64,000 nt of DNA from CAZOZZ01 sp965262425 (GCA_965262425.1 OZ253536.1:2542001-2606000), one strand, 5' to 3'. Shown: positions 15,101 to 24,385, counted from the first letter of the stretch. Notes: a model not told the origin generated them from the letters alone. Program-made: numbers and translations.

Positions 15101-17008
15101 ATGAGCACTGCCGAGACACTTCAATTCCAGGCCGAGGCCAAGCAGGTCCTCGACCTGATGATTCATTCTCTTTACACGAACAAGGACATCTTTCTGCGGG
15201 AGTTGATTTCGAACGCATCGGACGCTTTGGATCGGTTGCGGGTGGAGTCACTGACCAACCCGGATCTTCTGGGGAAGGACGAGTTGTTCGAAATCACGAT
15301 CGAGAGCGACCACGGCGCCCGAACCGTGACCGTTCACGACAGCGGCATCGGAATGAGCCGCGAGGAAGTGGTCGAGCACATCGGCACGATCGCGAAATCG
15401 GGAACGCGGGAGTTGCTTGAAAACCTGAAAGGGAAGTCCGGGGACCTGGCTGAAAAGATGATCGGCCAGTTTGGCGTGGGGTTCTATTCCACGTTCATGG
15501 TGGCCGACAAGGTCTCCTTGCTGACACGCCGCGCAGGAGGTGACCAGGCGACACTCTGGGAATCCACCGGCGACGGACAGTATACGCTGACCGAAGGTGA
15601 AAAGTTCCGCAGGGGGACGTCCATCACCTTGCACCTCAAACCGATCGATACGGAGAGCGGCCTCGAAGATTTCACCGAAGAATGGATCGTCAAGCGAATC
15701 GTCAAACAGTACTCGGATTTCGTGACGTATCCGATCGAATATCGATCAACCGGAAAAGACGCCGACAAGAAAAAGGACGAGGAAGCCGGACCGATCAACT
15801 CGATGAAACCGATCTGGACGCGCCCGGATTCCGAAGTGACTGAAGAGGAGCACAAAGAGTTCTACAAGCACGTAAGCCACGACTGGAACGAACCGCTGAA
15901 GCACTTCTCGTTCAAGGCAGAGGGCCGTATCGAATATCAGGCACTGCTCTACCTGCCCTCCCAGGCCCCGATGGATCTCTTCTTCGACACGGGAAAATTC
16001 GGCCTGCAACTCTACGTCCGAAAAGTCCTGATCATGGACAACTGCGAAGACTTGTTGCCCCGTTACCTTCGCTTCGTTAAGGGTCTGGTGGACTCCTCGG
16101 ATCTACCGCTCAACATCTCCCGTCAGCGATTGCAGGAAGATCGCCACATCACGCAGATCCGGAAGTGGATCACGAAGAAGGTCATCGACACGCTTGGCGA
16201 CATGTCCAGCAACGACAAGGAGAGCTACCTCACCCTCTGGAAGCACTTCGGGCGGGTTATGAAAGAGGGCGTCAGTTTCGACTTCGAAAACAAGGACAAG
16301 CTGATACCGCTGTTGCTGTTTGATTCTTCTCACGACAAAGAAAATTTGACGGATCTGAAAGGCTACGTAAACCGGATGCAGTCCGACCAGAACGACATTT
16401 TCTACCTCTCGGGCGATTCGAGATCAAGGATCGAAAACTCTCCGCATCTTGAAGCTCTCCAGGAACGCGAACTGGAAGTCCTCTACCTCAGCGATCCGAT
16501 CGACGAACTCATGGTTCAGGCGCTGACGGAATTCGAAGGGAAAAAATTGAAGTCCATCGGTAAGGGGACCGTCGCACTGGGAAGCGAAGAAGAGCAAAAC
16601 ACTGCACGAAAAGACCTGAACGTAAGAGCGATAGAGCATGTCGACCTGCTGGGGCTTCTCAAGACCAGCCTCGAAAAGCACGTCAAGGAAGTCCGCTTGA
16701 CGAACCGTTTGACGGACTCGCCCGCCTGTCTGGTGGTCTCCGATGAGGATTTCAGCCCGCATTTGCAGCGGATCCTCAAGGCACAGCAGGGAAATTCACC
16801 GGACCAGTTGCGAATCATGGAACTCAATCCGGATCACGACATCGTTCAGAAGTTACATGCGCGCGTAAAGGAGAACAAAGACGATCCGTCGATCGGTGAG
16901 TTCGCGGACCTGCTCTTCGGGTACGCGATGATCGCGGAAGGATCGGAACTCCCCGACCCCACGAAATTCAACCATGCCATCGCCAAGTTGATGGTCGACA
17001 GCATCTAG
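15101..17008 (+). CDS. htpG: Molecular chaperone HtpG (Hsp90)
   Basis: 635 residues from the ATG at 15101, chosen because it gives the standard HtpG N-terminus (ETLQFQAEAKQVLDLMIHSL). The GHKL ATP site is complete: ELISNASDALDRLR near 35, DSGIGMSREE near 80, and GQFGVGFYS near 120. The middle-domain motif GLVDSSDLPLNISRQRLQ and the C-terminal dimerisation region are present. HtpG is a cytosolic ATP-dependent folding dimer. Four bases separate its stop from serS, so the genes are co-transcribed. No heat-shock (CIRCE) inverted repeat was found. Confidence 0.97.
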   Translation: MSTAETLQFQAEAKQVLDLMIHSLYTNKDIFLRELISNASDALDRLRVESLTNPDLLGKDELFEITIESDHGARTVTVHDSGIGMSREEVVEHIGTIAKSGTRELLENLKGKSGDLAEKMIGQFGVGFYSTFMVADKVSLLTRRAGGDQATLWESTGDGQYTLTEGEKFRRGTSITLHLKPIDTESGLEDFTEEWIVKRIVKQYSDFVTYPIEYRSTGKDADKKKDEEAGPINSMKPIWTRPDSEVTEEEHKEFYKHVSHDWNEPLKHFSFKAEGRIEYQALLYLPSQAPMDLFFDTGKFGLQLYVRKVLIMDNCEDLLPRYLRFVKGLVDSSDLPLNISRQRLQEDRHITQIRKWITKKVIDTLGDMSSNDKESYLTLWKHFGRVMKEGVSFDFENKDKLIPLLLFDSSHDKENLTDLKGYVNRMQSDQNDIFYLSGDSRSRIENSPHLEALQERELEVLYLSDPIDELMVQALTEFEGKKLKSIGKGTVALGSEEEQNTARKDLNVRAIEHVDLLGLLKTSLEKHVKEVRLTNRLTDSPACLVVSDEDFSPHLQRILKAQQGNSPDQLRIMELNPDHDIVQKLHARVKENKDDPSIGEFADLLFGYAMIAEGSELPDPTKFNHAIAKLMVDSI

Positions 17009-17012
17009 AACG

Positions 17013-18377
17013 ATGATCGACGCCAAACAAATCCGCGCCAACCCCGACAGGCTGAAAGAGATCGTCCGACTCCGCAAGGTGGATGCTTCGAAAGCCGACG
17101 TGGACCGATGGCTGGAACTCGATAAGGAAAAACGGGGCCTTCAGACGGAGATTGAAGGCTTGAACTCCGAAAAGAAAAAGATCGCCGGTATCGGCAAGTC
17201 GGACCCCCAGGCGGCTCGGGCCAAAGGCCAGGAACTCCGCGAGAAACTCCGGGACTTGGACAAAGACCTGACCGCGATCAAGACAGAATGGAAATCTCAC
17301 ATGGAGTGGTTTCCGAACTGGATCGATCCGGAAATGCCCGAGGGCGCCGGCGAAGAGGACAACGTGGAGGAATCCGCATGGATACCTGAATCCGGATACC
17401 TCGACACCAGTCAACTCGGCCGGGCCAATCATTCGGCCCAGTTCATGCCCGCCAGGCCACCGCATGCCGGCGGTGCGGACTTCAAGACCCTCCACTACAC
17501 TGAACTCGGCGAAAAGCTGGGCGGCGTCGACACCCTGCAGGGGGGGAAGGTATCCGGATCGCGCTTCGCCTATATCCTGGGCGACATTGCCCTGATGCAG
17601 ATGGCGATACACCGTCTGCTCAGCGACGAACTCATCCGACGGGGATATCAGCCAATCTTCCCTCCCCTTCTGGTCCGGGAACGGTCTCTCTATGGCACCT
17701 CGCACTTCCCCGAAGGGCGCGACCAGGTCTATGAGATCAAGACAGACAACGTCGAAGAACCGCTTCCGCTCTTTCTTGTAGGAAGTTCCGAACCGACGAA
17801 CTTCAGCTATTTCATGGACCGGACGCTGGATGAAGACTCCCTTCCGGTGAAGGTATTCGCCGCCACCCCGTGTTTCCGGTCCGAGGCGGGTTCGTGGGGA
17901 AAGGACGTCAAGGGAATAAAACGGGTCCACCAGTTCGACAAGATCGAAATGAACGCGGTCTGCAGCCGTGAACAGTCCGTGGAGGTGTACCGTGAGTTCG
18001 GCCGGATGAACGAATGGCTGATGCAAAAACTCCAACTTCCCTACCGCATCGTCGACAAGTGTACCGGCGACGCCGGCTACCTGGCCAGCTTCCGCCAGAG
18101 GGATGTCGAGGTCTGGATGTCGGGATCGGGCGAATTCATGGAAGTGATGACGGACACGAATGCGACCGAGTACCAGTCCCGCCGGCTCAATATCCGTTAT
18201 CGAACCTCAGACGGCGCACTTCGCTACTGTCATACCGTCAACGACACCGGCTGCGCGATGGGCCGGATGCTGATCGCGATACTCGACAACTATCAGCAGC
18301 CGGATGGATCCGTGAAGGTGCCGGAGGTATTAAAGGCCTTCATGGGGAAGGAAGCGTTGGAGGGAAGTGGTCAGTAG
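17013..18377 (+). CDS. serS: Serine--tRNA ligase
   Basis: 454 residues. The N-terminal tRNA-binding coiled coil (about 1-110, MIDAKQIRANPDRLKEIVRLR then EKRGLQTEIEGLNSEKKKI) precedes the class II catalytic core. Motif 2 is in TPCFRSEAGSWGKDVKGIKRVHQFDKIEM and motif 3 is in NDTGCAMGRMLIAILDNYQQPDGSVKVP. It charges tRNA-Ser and tRNA-Sec with serine in the cytosol. The ATG directly follows htpG. A short GTCAGT-rich stretch follows the stop before the convergent methyltransferase. Confidence 0.97.
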   Translation: MIDAKQIRANPDRLKEIVRLRKVDASKADVDRWLELDKEKRGLQTEIEGLNSEKKKIAGIGKSDPQAARAKGQELREKLRDLDKDLTAIKTEWKSHMEWFPNWIDPEMPEGAGEEDNVEESAWIPESGYLDTSQLGRANHSAQFMPARPPHAGGADFKTLHYTELGEKLGGVDTLQGGKVSGSRFAYILGDIALMQMAIHRLLSDELIRRGYQPIFPPLLVRERSLYGTSHFPEGRDQVYEIKTDNVEEPLPLFLVGSSEPTNFSYFMDRTLDEDSLPVKVFAATPCFRSEAGSWGKDVKGIKRVHQFDKIEMNAVCSREQSVEVYREFGRMNEWLMQKLQLPYRIVDKCTGDAGYLASFRQRDVEVWMSGSGEFMEVMTDTNATEYQSRRLNIRYRTSDGALRYCHTVNDTGCAMGRMLIAILDNYQQPDGSVKVPEVLKAFMGKEALEGSGQ

Positions 18378-18417
18378 TCAGTGGTCAGTTCTCGGAACGG
18401 ATTCGAAAAACCAACCC

Positions 18418-19260
18418 CTACTCGCTCTCTCCGCTGACAACGATCACGCGGGCGCGAAAGCTCAGGCCGCCATCTACAGCGAATTTGGCGGCTGATTCCT
18501 TCACTTCTGTCGCGATCTGTTGGGCCTCGGCTGCGGGCAGCGCTTTGAGTTTGTCTCGGAGCGTGCCGGACATCTCTGAACGTAATTCCCAGAAGGCTTC
18601 GATCGAGATCTGCGCGTTGATGTGGAACGATAGTATTCGTTCCTGGACGTCCCTGGCACCGGCCGTTCTGAACACTTCCTCGAGCTTACCCGGTTCGGCG
18701 AAACGGAAGGCTCCCATGGCATCGGGGTCGGGTGGAGCCGGTTCGACGTACCTGGAAAGCACGTCGGTGACGACATGGTGGAAGGGATTGGCTTCGCTGG
18801 TGTGCCAGACGGCCAGGGCAACACGCGATCCTGGTTTCGCGACTCGCAGCAACTCTCCTACCGCAACTCCCGGTTCCGGAAAGAACATCGCCCCAAACCT
18901 GCATACGACCGCATCGAAATGATCGGACCGAAAAGGGAGTGCATCACCGCCGGTCTGACAGAACCAGATGTTCGGCACCCTGAACCGCACGGCGTTACGA
19001 CGGGCGGCAGCCAGCATTTCCGCCGACGGGTCCGAGTATGTCACGCTCCCTGGGGCGGCGACCACGTCCGCGACCGTCAGTGACGGTTCTCCCGATCCCC
19101 CGGCAACATCCAGGACCCGATTCCCTGCTCCCAGACCCGAGTCTTCGATCAAGGCTTCGGTGACGGGAGCAAACATCGACCGGATCGTGTCGAAATGCTT
19201 TTCCCAGTACCGCGCCGACTCGCCCCAGGAGCGAATCTCGTCAGTAGGGGAATCAGTCAT
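18418..19260 (-). CDS. Class I SAM-dependent methyltransferase
   Basis: 280 residues. A Rossmann-like methyltransferase core is at about 45-160: motif I VLDVAGGSGEPSLTVAD, motif II TYSDPSAEMLAAA, then DALPFRSDHFDAVVCRFGAMFF. The N-terminal YWEKHFDTIRSMFAPVTEALIED segment resembles ubiquinone/menaquinone-type and phosphatidylethanolamine methyltransferases. The substrate cannot be told from sequence. It is convergent with serS (40 bp apart). Confidence 0.85.
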   Translation of the reverse strand: MTDSPTDEIRSWGESARYWEKHFDTIRSMFAPVTEALIEDSGLGAGNRVLDVAGGSGEPSLTVADVVAAPGSVTYSDPSAEMLAAARRNAVRFRVPNIWFCQTGGDALPFRSDHFDAVVCRFGAMFFPEPGVAVGELLRVAKPGSRVALAVWHTSEANPFHHVVTDVLSRYVEPAPPDPDAMGAFRFAEPGKLEEVFRTAGARDVQERILSFHINAQISIEAFWELRSEMSGTLRDKLKALPAAEAQQIATEVKESAAKFAVDGGLSFRARVIVVSGESE

Positions 19261-19345
19261 ACCATCATCATAGCGTGAGGCGGCGGACGCGGTCTGGAAT
19301 CGGCCCGGATTCGGTCGCAGGCAGACAGAATCGAAAGTGTGCCAA

Positions 19346-20760
19346 TCTTAGTTGGAAATTGAAACGGCTCCAAACCCTATGGTTTGATGGTATTGGAAGA
19401 AACAACATCAAGCCTGTAAGAGAAAGGAGCCGAGATGAGCAGTCTGTTACGTTCGGTGAAGAAACGCAAGAAGTCGCGTGTGCTGGGTGAGGTCGAGGTC
19501 CTGAGCCGGGAGGAATACTCGGGACTGGAATTGGACTCGAAGGTGGAGATGATTCGGGCGTTGATCCCACTGGGGTTGATGCACGTGGAGGAGTTGCTCG
19601 ACGAGGAAGTGAAGGCGTTGGCGGGTGAGCGATACGCGCGAAAGGAGGCGACGTTGAGGGGCCGGCGACACGGGAGTAATCCGGGGACCGTGGGGCTCGG
19701 GGGCCAGCGGGTGCCGGTTCGGGTGCCTCGAGTGCGCAGCGTGGCGGGCGGGGAGATTCCGCTTCGGAGCTACGAGGAACTCAGTCCGGATGGCGCGGTG
19801 AACGAACTGCTTCTCAGACGTGTGCTTTATGGGATCTCCTGCCGGAACTACGAGTCGGCCGCGGAAGCGATTCCAGGAGCCATCGGATTGTCGAGCTCGA
19901 CGGTGTCTCGAGGATTCGTCCAGGCGAGTGGGGCGAAACTTCGGGAGATGCAGGAGCGGGATCTGTCGGCCGAGGACGTGGTGGCGATCTTCCTGGACGG
20001 GAAAATGTTTGCCGACGCCACGATGGTTGTGGCCCTGGGCATCACAATTACGGGCGACAAACGCTTCTTAGGCTTCGTGGAGACGAGTACGGAGAACGAG
20101 CAGGTACTGACTCCGTTTCTCCGTTCATTGATGGAGCGAGGCCTGGACATCTCTGAAGGCGTGCTGGTGATCGTCGACGGCGGCAAAGGTCTGCGCGCGG
20201 CAGTCAAGCGGGCATTCGGTAATCGAGCCCTGGTCCAACGCTGCCAATGGCACAAACGCGAGAACGTGGTGAGCTACCTGTCGAAGACCGAGCAAGCCGC
20301 GTGGCGCAAGCGGCTTCAGCGTGCGTACCAGCGCCCGGAGTACAACGAAGCCCGGGCGGCCCTCGAACAGCTCCATGGAGAGCTCGAGGAGCGAAACCAA
20401 TCGGCCGCTACGAGCCTTGAGGAAGGCCTGGAGGAGACCCTCACGTTGCATCGACTCGGCGTGTACGGGGTCCTGGGCCGTTCGTTCAAGACGACGAATT
20501 GCTTGGAATCGGTCAATGCCCTCGTCGAGGAAAGGTGCGCGAAGGTCGATCATTGGAAGAACTCGAGCCAGCGGCAGCGCTGGTTGGCGACGGCGCTCAT
20601 CGACATCGAACCACGCTTGAGGAAGGTGATCGGCTACCGTCATCTTCCAAAGCTCCGCGAAGCCCTCAGGCGGGAGCTGAAGATTGAGGCGAAGACGTCG
20701 ACGAGATCGAAGAAGAAGGTTGCGTGACCAATCGTGAGCCGTGGAGAGTTTCAACTAAGA
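19346..20760 (+). mobile_element. IS256-family insertion sequence
   Basis: About 1.4 kb with imperfect terminal inverted repeats beginning TCTTAGTTG and ending in a GGCTC motif (19346-19370 and the complement of 20736-20760). The single transposase gene fills the element. No clear 8-9-bp target duplication flanks it (left flank GTGTGCCAA, right flank ATGGGATTG), which suggests an old insertion or a rearranged end. Confidence 0.85.
19435..20727 (+). CDS. IS256-family (Mutator-type) transposase
   Basis: 430 residues, full length. The DDE domain is recognisable: first Asp in VVAIFLDGKMFAD (about 182), second in VLVIVDGGKGLRAAVKRAFG, then the family hallmark ALVQRCQWHKRENVVSYL, and the Glu in the C-terminal helix ending TNCLESVNALVEER. 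An AAGGAGCCGAG Shine-Dalgarno precedes the ATG. No frameshift or stop is seen, so it may be active. Confidence 0.95.
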   Translation: MSSLLRSVKKRKKSRVLGEVEVLSREEYSGLELDSKVEMIRALIPLGLMHVEELLDEEVKALAGERYARKEATLRGRRHGSNPGTVGLGGQRVPVRVPRVRSVAGGEIPLRSYEELSPDGAVNELLLRRVLYGISCRNYESAAEAIPGAIGLSSSTVSRGFVQASGAKLREMQERDLSAEDVVAIFLDGKMFADATMVVALGITITGDKRFLGFVETSTENEQVLTPFLRSLMERGLDISEGVLVIVDGGKGLRAAVKRAFGNRALVQRCQWHKRENVVSYLSKTEQAAWRKRLQRAYQRPEYNEARAALEQLHGELEERNQSAATSLEEGLEETLTLHRLGVYGVLGRSFKTTNCLESVNALVEERCAKVDHWKNSSQRQRWLATALIDIEPRLRKVIGYRHLPKLREALRRELKIEAKTSTRSKKKVA

Positions 20761-20833
20761 ATGGGATTGACTCGACAGAATCGATAGTCATGCCACACGG
20801 AGTGACTCGATAGCGTCGATCGCTCCGCTGAGT

Positions 20834-21109
20834 TCAATTCTCGGATTCCTGAATCGACGGGCGACCTGTCGTGACCCGGTGCGCGACAAGGTAGGCGGTG
20901 TGCGTGTTCTGCCGAAGGTAGACGTAAAACCAATGGCGGCCGCAGAGTATTTCGAAAAAACCCGGGCGCTTCTTGTCCCGTCTCAAGAGTCCATAGCCGA
21001 GCGCCTGATCCAGGTCGGGCAAGTGTGCCGCCAATGCGGGATGCAGCGGCACAAGATCGTATTCCCTCGGCATCAATCCATCGGTCGAATTGCGGGTCAT
21101 TACGGTCAC
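20834..21109 (-). CDS. Small protein of unknown function
   Basis: 91 residues from a GTG at 21109, chosen because GGGAGG lies 6 bases upstream (a TTG at 21115 would touch the ribosome site). It is soluble by appearance, with MPREYDLVPLHPALAAHLPD, LGYGLLRRDKKRPGFFEIL and RHWFYVYLRQNTHTAYLVA. I do not recognise the family. It lies 54 bp downstream of the membrane-protein gene of the GntR module on the same strand, so it may be a third module gene, but the second module has no counterpart. Confidence 0.6.
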   Translation of the reverse strand: MTVMTRNSTDGLMPREYDLVPLHPALAAHLPDLDQALGYGLLRRDKKRPGFFEILCGRHWFYVYLRQNTHTAYLVAHRVTTGRPSIQESEN

Positions 21110-21163
21110 GGACAACCTCCCTTCAAATGATCTACGAACGTGCAGGGCGCATCGGTTGAAGGC

Positions 21164-22015
21164 CTATGCGACCAGTGAATCTTCTCTGTAAACTTCGAAA
21201 TTCACATTGTCGATCCGGAATGCTCGGAAGCTTATCAACGCCAGCAACTGACAATACAGGCTGAGGAATATGGGAATGAGATGACCGAAATCCAGGGCTT
21301 GAAGTACTATGGCCATGGCGACAAACACGGTCGCCATGATGCTCGTAAAAACCAGAACCTTGATGTTGAGCTTTATCTGCCTGATTCGATCCTCGTGTGC
21401 CTGATATGGATCCTTTTTCTTCCCATACATGCTCTGGACGATTACTCCCGCGAAAAACAGGTTGACAGCCGTCACTCCAAAAATATTCCAATATCCCCCA
21501 AACCACGAAAACTCGAACTGCCGAACATAGACGATGAGCAACACAAAAGCGATATAAACGAAGATCGCCAGGCCGACAACTGTGGGGGAAATAAAATCGA
21601 ATAAGCGGCGGGGCTGCAGTTCAGCTCTTCGAGTCGTACGTGAATCCGTTTTTCTCTTGAGATTGAAATATGTGAAACCCGAGGTTGCCGCGATCATCAT
21701 CGGGGAATACTGGATGGCCATATAGATTGTCAGAACGGAAATGGTGTCCCAATTCAGCATTTCTTCGTTGCGTGAATACAGTCCGGTGAATACAAGCGCG
21801 AGACCAGCGATGAGCGCAAACACATTCACATTTCTGTAGTTGCGTTGCGCTTTTCTTGCAACATCGATAGGCACCGGGAAGAGCTTGGGATATTGCGATG
21901 GCGGATATGTATCCACAACATACCTCACACGGCGGAGTAACTCTCTTGGAAAATAGAAAGAAACCAGGAGGACCTGGCTTAGGAATACAAGGTAGAACAA
22001 CATTGGCTCTTGCAT
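21164..22015 (-). CDS. Polytopic membrane protein of GntR module 1, unknown function
   Basis: 283 residues with about six or seven hydrophobic segments (near 6-24, 62-80, 92-110, 145-165, 178-196, 222-240 and 245-262). Conserved stretches shared with the protein at 40419 are FYFPRELL-type after the first helix, TYPPSQYPKLFP at 35-47, LKRK near 118, and YGKKKDPYQAHEDRI near 200. No transporter signature or ATP site is visible. It starts 10 bp after the gntR stop, so one transcript is expected. Inference: it is the effector controlled by the regulator. Confidence 0.75.
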   Translation of the reverse strand: MQEPMLFYLVFLSQVLLVSFYFPRELLRRVRYVVDTYPPSQYPKLFPVPIDVARKAQRNYRNVNVFALIAGLALVFTGLYSRNEEMLNWDTISVLTIYMAIQYSPMMIAATSGFTYFNLKRKTDSRTTRRAELQPRRLFDFISPTVVGLAIFVYIAFVLLIVYVRQFEFSWFGGYWNIFGVTAVNLFFAGVIVQSMYGKKKDPYQAHEDRIRQIKLNIKVLVFTSIMATVFVAMAIVLQALDFGHLIPIFLSLYCQLLALISFRAFRIDNVNFEVYREDSLVA

Positions 22016-22025
22016 GTTTATCTCC

Positions 22026-22406
22026 TCAACTGCCGCGACGATTCATCACATCGCCGAATGCAATCCGAATTTCTGAGTCCGTGACGCCCGACTGTCTAAA
22101 TGCCTCTATTGTTTCGCCTAGTTTCGTCACGACCCACTCGTTCAAATCGACAGTGCTGTTGACCTTGGCATCTGGGTGAACAAAGGTGCCCCGATACCCC
22201 CGCGTTCGAATGACTGAATCGCGCTCCAGCAGACGATAGGCTTTCGCGACAGTCTTGTTGTTAAGGTCCAGGTCGTTTGCAAGCTGTCGAATCGAAGGCA
22301 GAGCATCGCCGGGGTGTATTTTCTCCGAGAGCACGGCCTTTTTTATCTGCTCCATCAATTGAGCGAACAAGGGAATTGAGTCGTCGATGTCGATGATTAT
22401 TTCCAT
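22026..22406 (-). CDS. GntR-family regulator, YtrA subfamily
   Basis: 126 residues. The winged-helix domain (about 10-75) reads PLFAQLMEQIKKAVLSEKIHPGD then LPSIRQLANDLDLNNKTVAKAYRLLERDSVIRTRGYRGTFV. The C-terminal tail (about 45 residues) is the short dimerisation helix typical of YtrA proteins and is too small for an effector domain. YtrA proteins usually repress their own operon, often ABC transporters of membrane-active compounds. A palindromic site lies 18 bp upstream of the start. It is a paralogue of the product of 41637-42017. Confidence 0.9.
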   Translation of the reverse strand: MEIIIDIDDSIPLFAQLMEQIKKAVLSEKIHPGDALPSIRQLANDLDLNNKTVAKAYRLLERDSVIRTRGYRGTFVHPDAKVNSTVDLNEWVVTKLGETIEAFRQSGVTDSEIRIAFGDVMNRRGS

Positions 22407-22424
22407 GAATTACGTTGTCCCATA

Positions 22425-22448
22425 TGTACCCAGTGATGTAATGGTACA
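22425..22448. promoter_or_regulatory. Palindromic GntR operator, module 1
   Basis: TGTACC-N12-GGTACA, perfect 6-bp arms, ends 18 bp before the gntR start. The same 24-bp layout occurs at 42036 in front of the paralogous gene at the identical distance. Likely autoregulation. Confidence 0.75.
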
Positions 22449-22737
22449 ACTGGACTGAGTTGGAATGCAAGGACAAAATGCGAGCACGAGCAGAAGACGG
22501 GATCGTGGCGAGAAATGTGGGTCAGAAGCCGTCCGGGAGTACGGCCACGCCGTCGCGAACGGACGTCTCCTGAGCTCCCACTTCGGCAACGCCAAGAGTC
22601 AGCATTTCCAGGGCAAGCGGCCGCGGACAGGACAAAAACACGAATGGGAGGGAAGTGGCGATGTTTCGGGCCGGGGCCCTCACATCCAGACTTGACATCA
22701 CTGATTCGTCTCCGCCTCCAGCACGCTCACCCCGTCC
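22449..22737. other. Intergenic stretch without a supported gene
   Basis: The promoter side of the gntR module and the lost 5' part of the ABC-2 permease remnant fall here. Reading frames in this stretch have no recognisable content on either strand. Confidence 0.5.
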
Positions 22738-23361
22738 GTGATCCATCGTGCCGCCTTGTCGCCCTTCAGGCCGACCGGTTTCGAGCAGGCGATACCCGGT
22801 ACCATGGTGATGTTCACGATGATCGTGTTGCTCACCAGTGGGGCCGTCACTCTGGTCATCGAGCGAAAGCAAGGACTACTCCGTCGTCTGGCATCCACAC
22901 CAATCGATCGGGGCGGAATCGTCCTCGGCAAGTGGGGCGGCCGGCTAGCACTGGGCCTTGTGCAGATCTCGTTCGCCATGATCGCCGGCACCCTCCTTTT
23001 CGGAATGGACTGGAGCCCGAACCTGCCGATGATATTTGCAGTTCTCACCGTGTGGGCCGCTCTCTGCGCTTCATTGGGATTACTGCTTGGGAACTTCGCC
23101 CGTACGCAGGCGGTCGGAGTCGGGGTATTGACGAGCAACGTACTGGCAGCTCTCGGGGGGTGCTGGTGGCCGATCGAGATCACTCCGGACTGGATGCAGG
23201 CTTTTTCGAAACTTCTCCCGACAGGCTGGGCGATGGACGCCATGCACCGTCTGGTCAGCTTCCAGGCGGGGCCGGCAAGTGTATTGCCGCACATTGCCGC
23301 ACTGGCGACACTGGCCCTTATCACGGGCTGGATCGGAGCCCGGCGGTTTCGTTTCCAGTGA
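22738..23361 (+). pseudogene. 5'-truncated ABC-2 type permease
   Basis: The readable 207 residues correspond only to the C-terminal half of an ABC-2 exporter permease (family proteins have roughly 370 residues): GFEQAIPGTMVMFTMIVLLTSGAVTLVIERKQG, LRRLASTPIDRGGIVLGKWGGRLALGLVQI, GGCWWPIEITPDWMQ, LPTGWAMDAMHRLVSFQ. The N-terminal membrane anchor and periplasmic loop are missing, and the partner ATPase is absent. It is probably the relic of an exporter once linked to the YtrA-type regulator upstream. Confidence 0.75.
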
Positions 23362-23364
23362 CTG

Positions 23365-23607
23365 CTAGGAGCCTTTGCTTTCGAGGAACGCCCGGCCCTT
23401 ATCTGAGAGCTGAAACACCCCGGCGGCATCGTCGAAAGTGACGTATTCGTCGATAACGAGACCGTCCATCAGTTGCGAAAACGCTTGATGGCCAGCCTGA
23501 TAGAAAATGAGACTATGAGTGTGGAGATCCCGCATGGGGATCGAGCCACCCTTCTTCGCTATGAATTTCATTAAGCCCTGTCGGGCCGCCTCAACATCCG
23601 TGCCCAT
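23365..23607 (-). CDS. Small winged-helix-like protein
   Basis: 80 residues from the ATG at 23607 (a longer frame upstream to 23724 has no support and overlaps a decayed gene). The sequence GLMKFIAKKGGSIPMRDLHTHSLIFYQAGHQAFSQLMDGLVIDEYVTFD, then FQLSDKGRAFL, has the helix-turn-helix-wing rhythm and the terminal LSDKGR motif of small winged-helix proteins. Function is unknown. It is convergent with the truncated permease (3 bp between stops) and may itself be a leftover of that locus. Confidence 0.55.
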   Translation of the reverse strand: MGTDVEAARQGLMKFIAKKGGSIPMRDLHTHSLIFYQAGHQAFSQLMDGLVIDEYVTFDDAAGVFQLSDKGRAFLESKGS

Positions 23608-23699
23608 TGTTTTTGTGTTCCAAGAGCCGACCGGCTTCCCTCGGGCGTTCTCGCCTAAGGACCGACGGCGGGTGTGCAATTTTTCTCTAGGGACGAATT

Positions 23700-23934
23700 C
23701 GGTCGTCCGATCGTATAACGACAAACTGAATCGCCCGCGATAATGTGTTGCTGACGTTCAACTGAGGTGCCCACCAGCGCGGCCTTTTCGAGTGTGGACA
23801 AGTGGTTGCAAACCGCCACCGTCGTCACGCCCAAGCAGAGACGATCTGCTCGCGCCGGAGGGGCCGAACTGCTTGAGATGACTCAGTATTCCCATCTGAG
23901 CTGACGTCAGGCGAACTGGGTTTTCATTCCGCAT
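23700..23934 (-). pseudogene. Frameshifted MarR-like regulator remnant
   Basis: From an ATG at 23934 the frame gives VRLTSAQMGILSHLKQFG. The helix-turn-helix then continues in another frame as VTTVAVCNHLSTLEKAALV, so at least one base has been gained or lost near 23830. The second frame loses similarity before it reaches the 23607 gene. Only 60-80 residues are readable. The match to MarR/winged-helix regulators rests on the AVCNHLSTLEKA-type recognition helix. Confidence 0.45.
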
Positions 23935-24073
23935 CTTACCTCACGCCGGGAGATTTTGTAGTAAACATGGATGAACATACTTTAACTTTGTCAAACGTGA
24001 GAACCGGCTGTTAACATCGCGTTGCGCGACAAAGCCGACTCCCCACTCGGCAATCGAGGAGGACGACAACGAT

Positions 24074-24385
24074 ATGAGTGAACTACACAGGGTTGCAAGT
24101 AAGAATGACGTCTCACTTGGCCAGTGCATTTCTGTAGATGTCGGTGGACAATCGGTGGCCTTGTTCAACGTCGAGGGTAATTACTACGCGATCGGTGGTA
24201 CGTGCACCCACCGCGGAGCGCCCCTTGCCGACGGGAGCGTCGATTCGACGACAGTAACCTGTTCCTGGCACGGGGCTAAGTTTGACCTGAGAACAGGAGA
24301 AGCGATGGGCCCGCCGGCACCCGCGGGTGTTCCAGCCTACAAAGTTATCGTTGAGGACGACGATATCAAAATTGAACTGACATGA
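24074..24385 (+). CDS. Rieske-type [2Fe-2S] ferredoxin
   Basis: 103 residues, the size of a NirD/biphenyl-dioxygenase-type ferredoxin. The cluster ligands are Cys44 and His46 in CTHRGAPL and Cys63 and His66 in CSWHGAKF. It is soluble, with no signal or membrane anchor, and would carry electrons in the cytosol. Its stop overlaps the ATG at 24382 (ATGA) that opens the signal region of the downstream di-haem peroxidase gene, so the two were built as one operon. A GGAGGAC Shine-Dalgarno is present. Confidence 0.92.
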   Translation: MSELHRVASKNDVSLGQCISVDVGGQSVALFNVEGNYYAIGGTCTHRGAPLADGSVDSTTVTCSWHGAKFDLRTGEAMGPPAPAGVPAYKVIVEDDDIKIELT

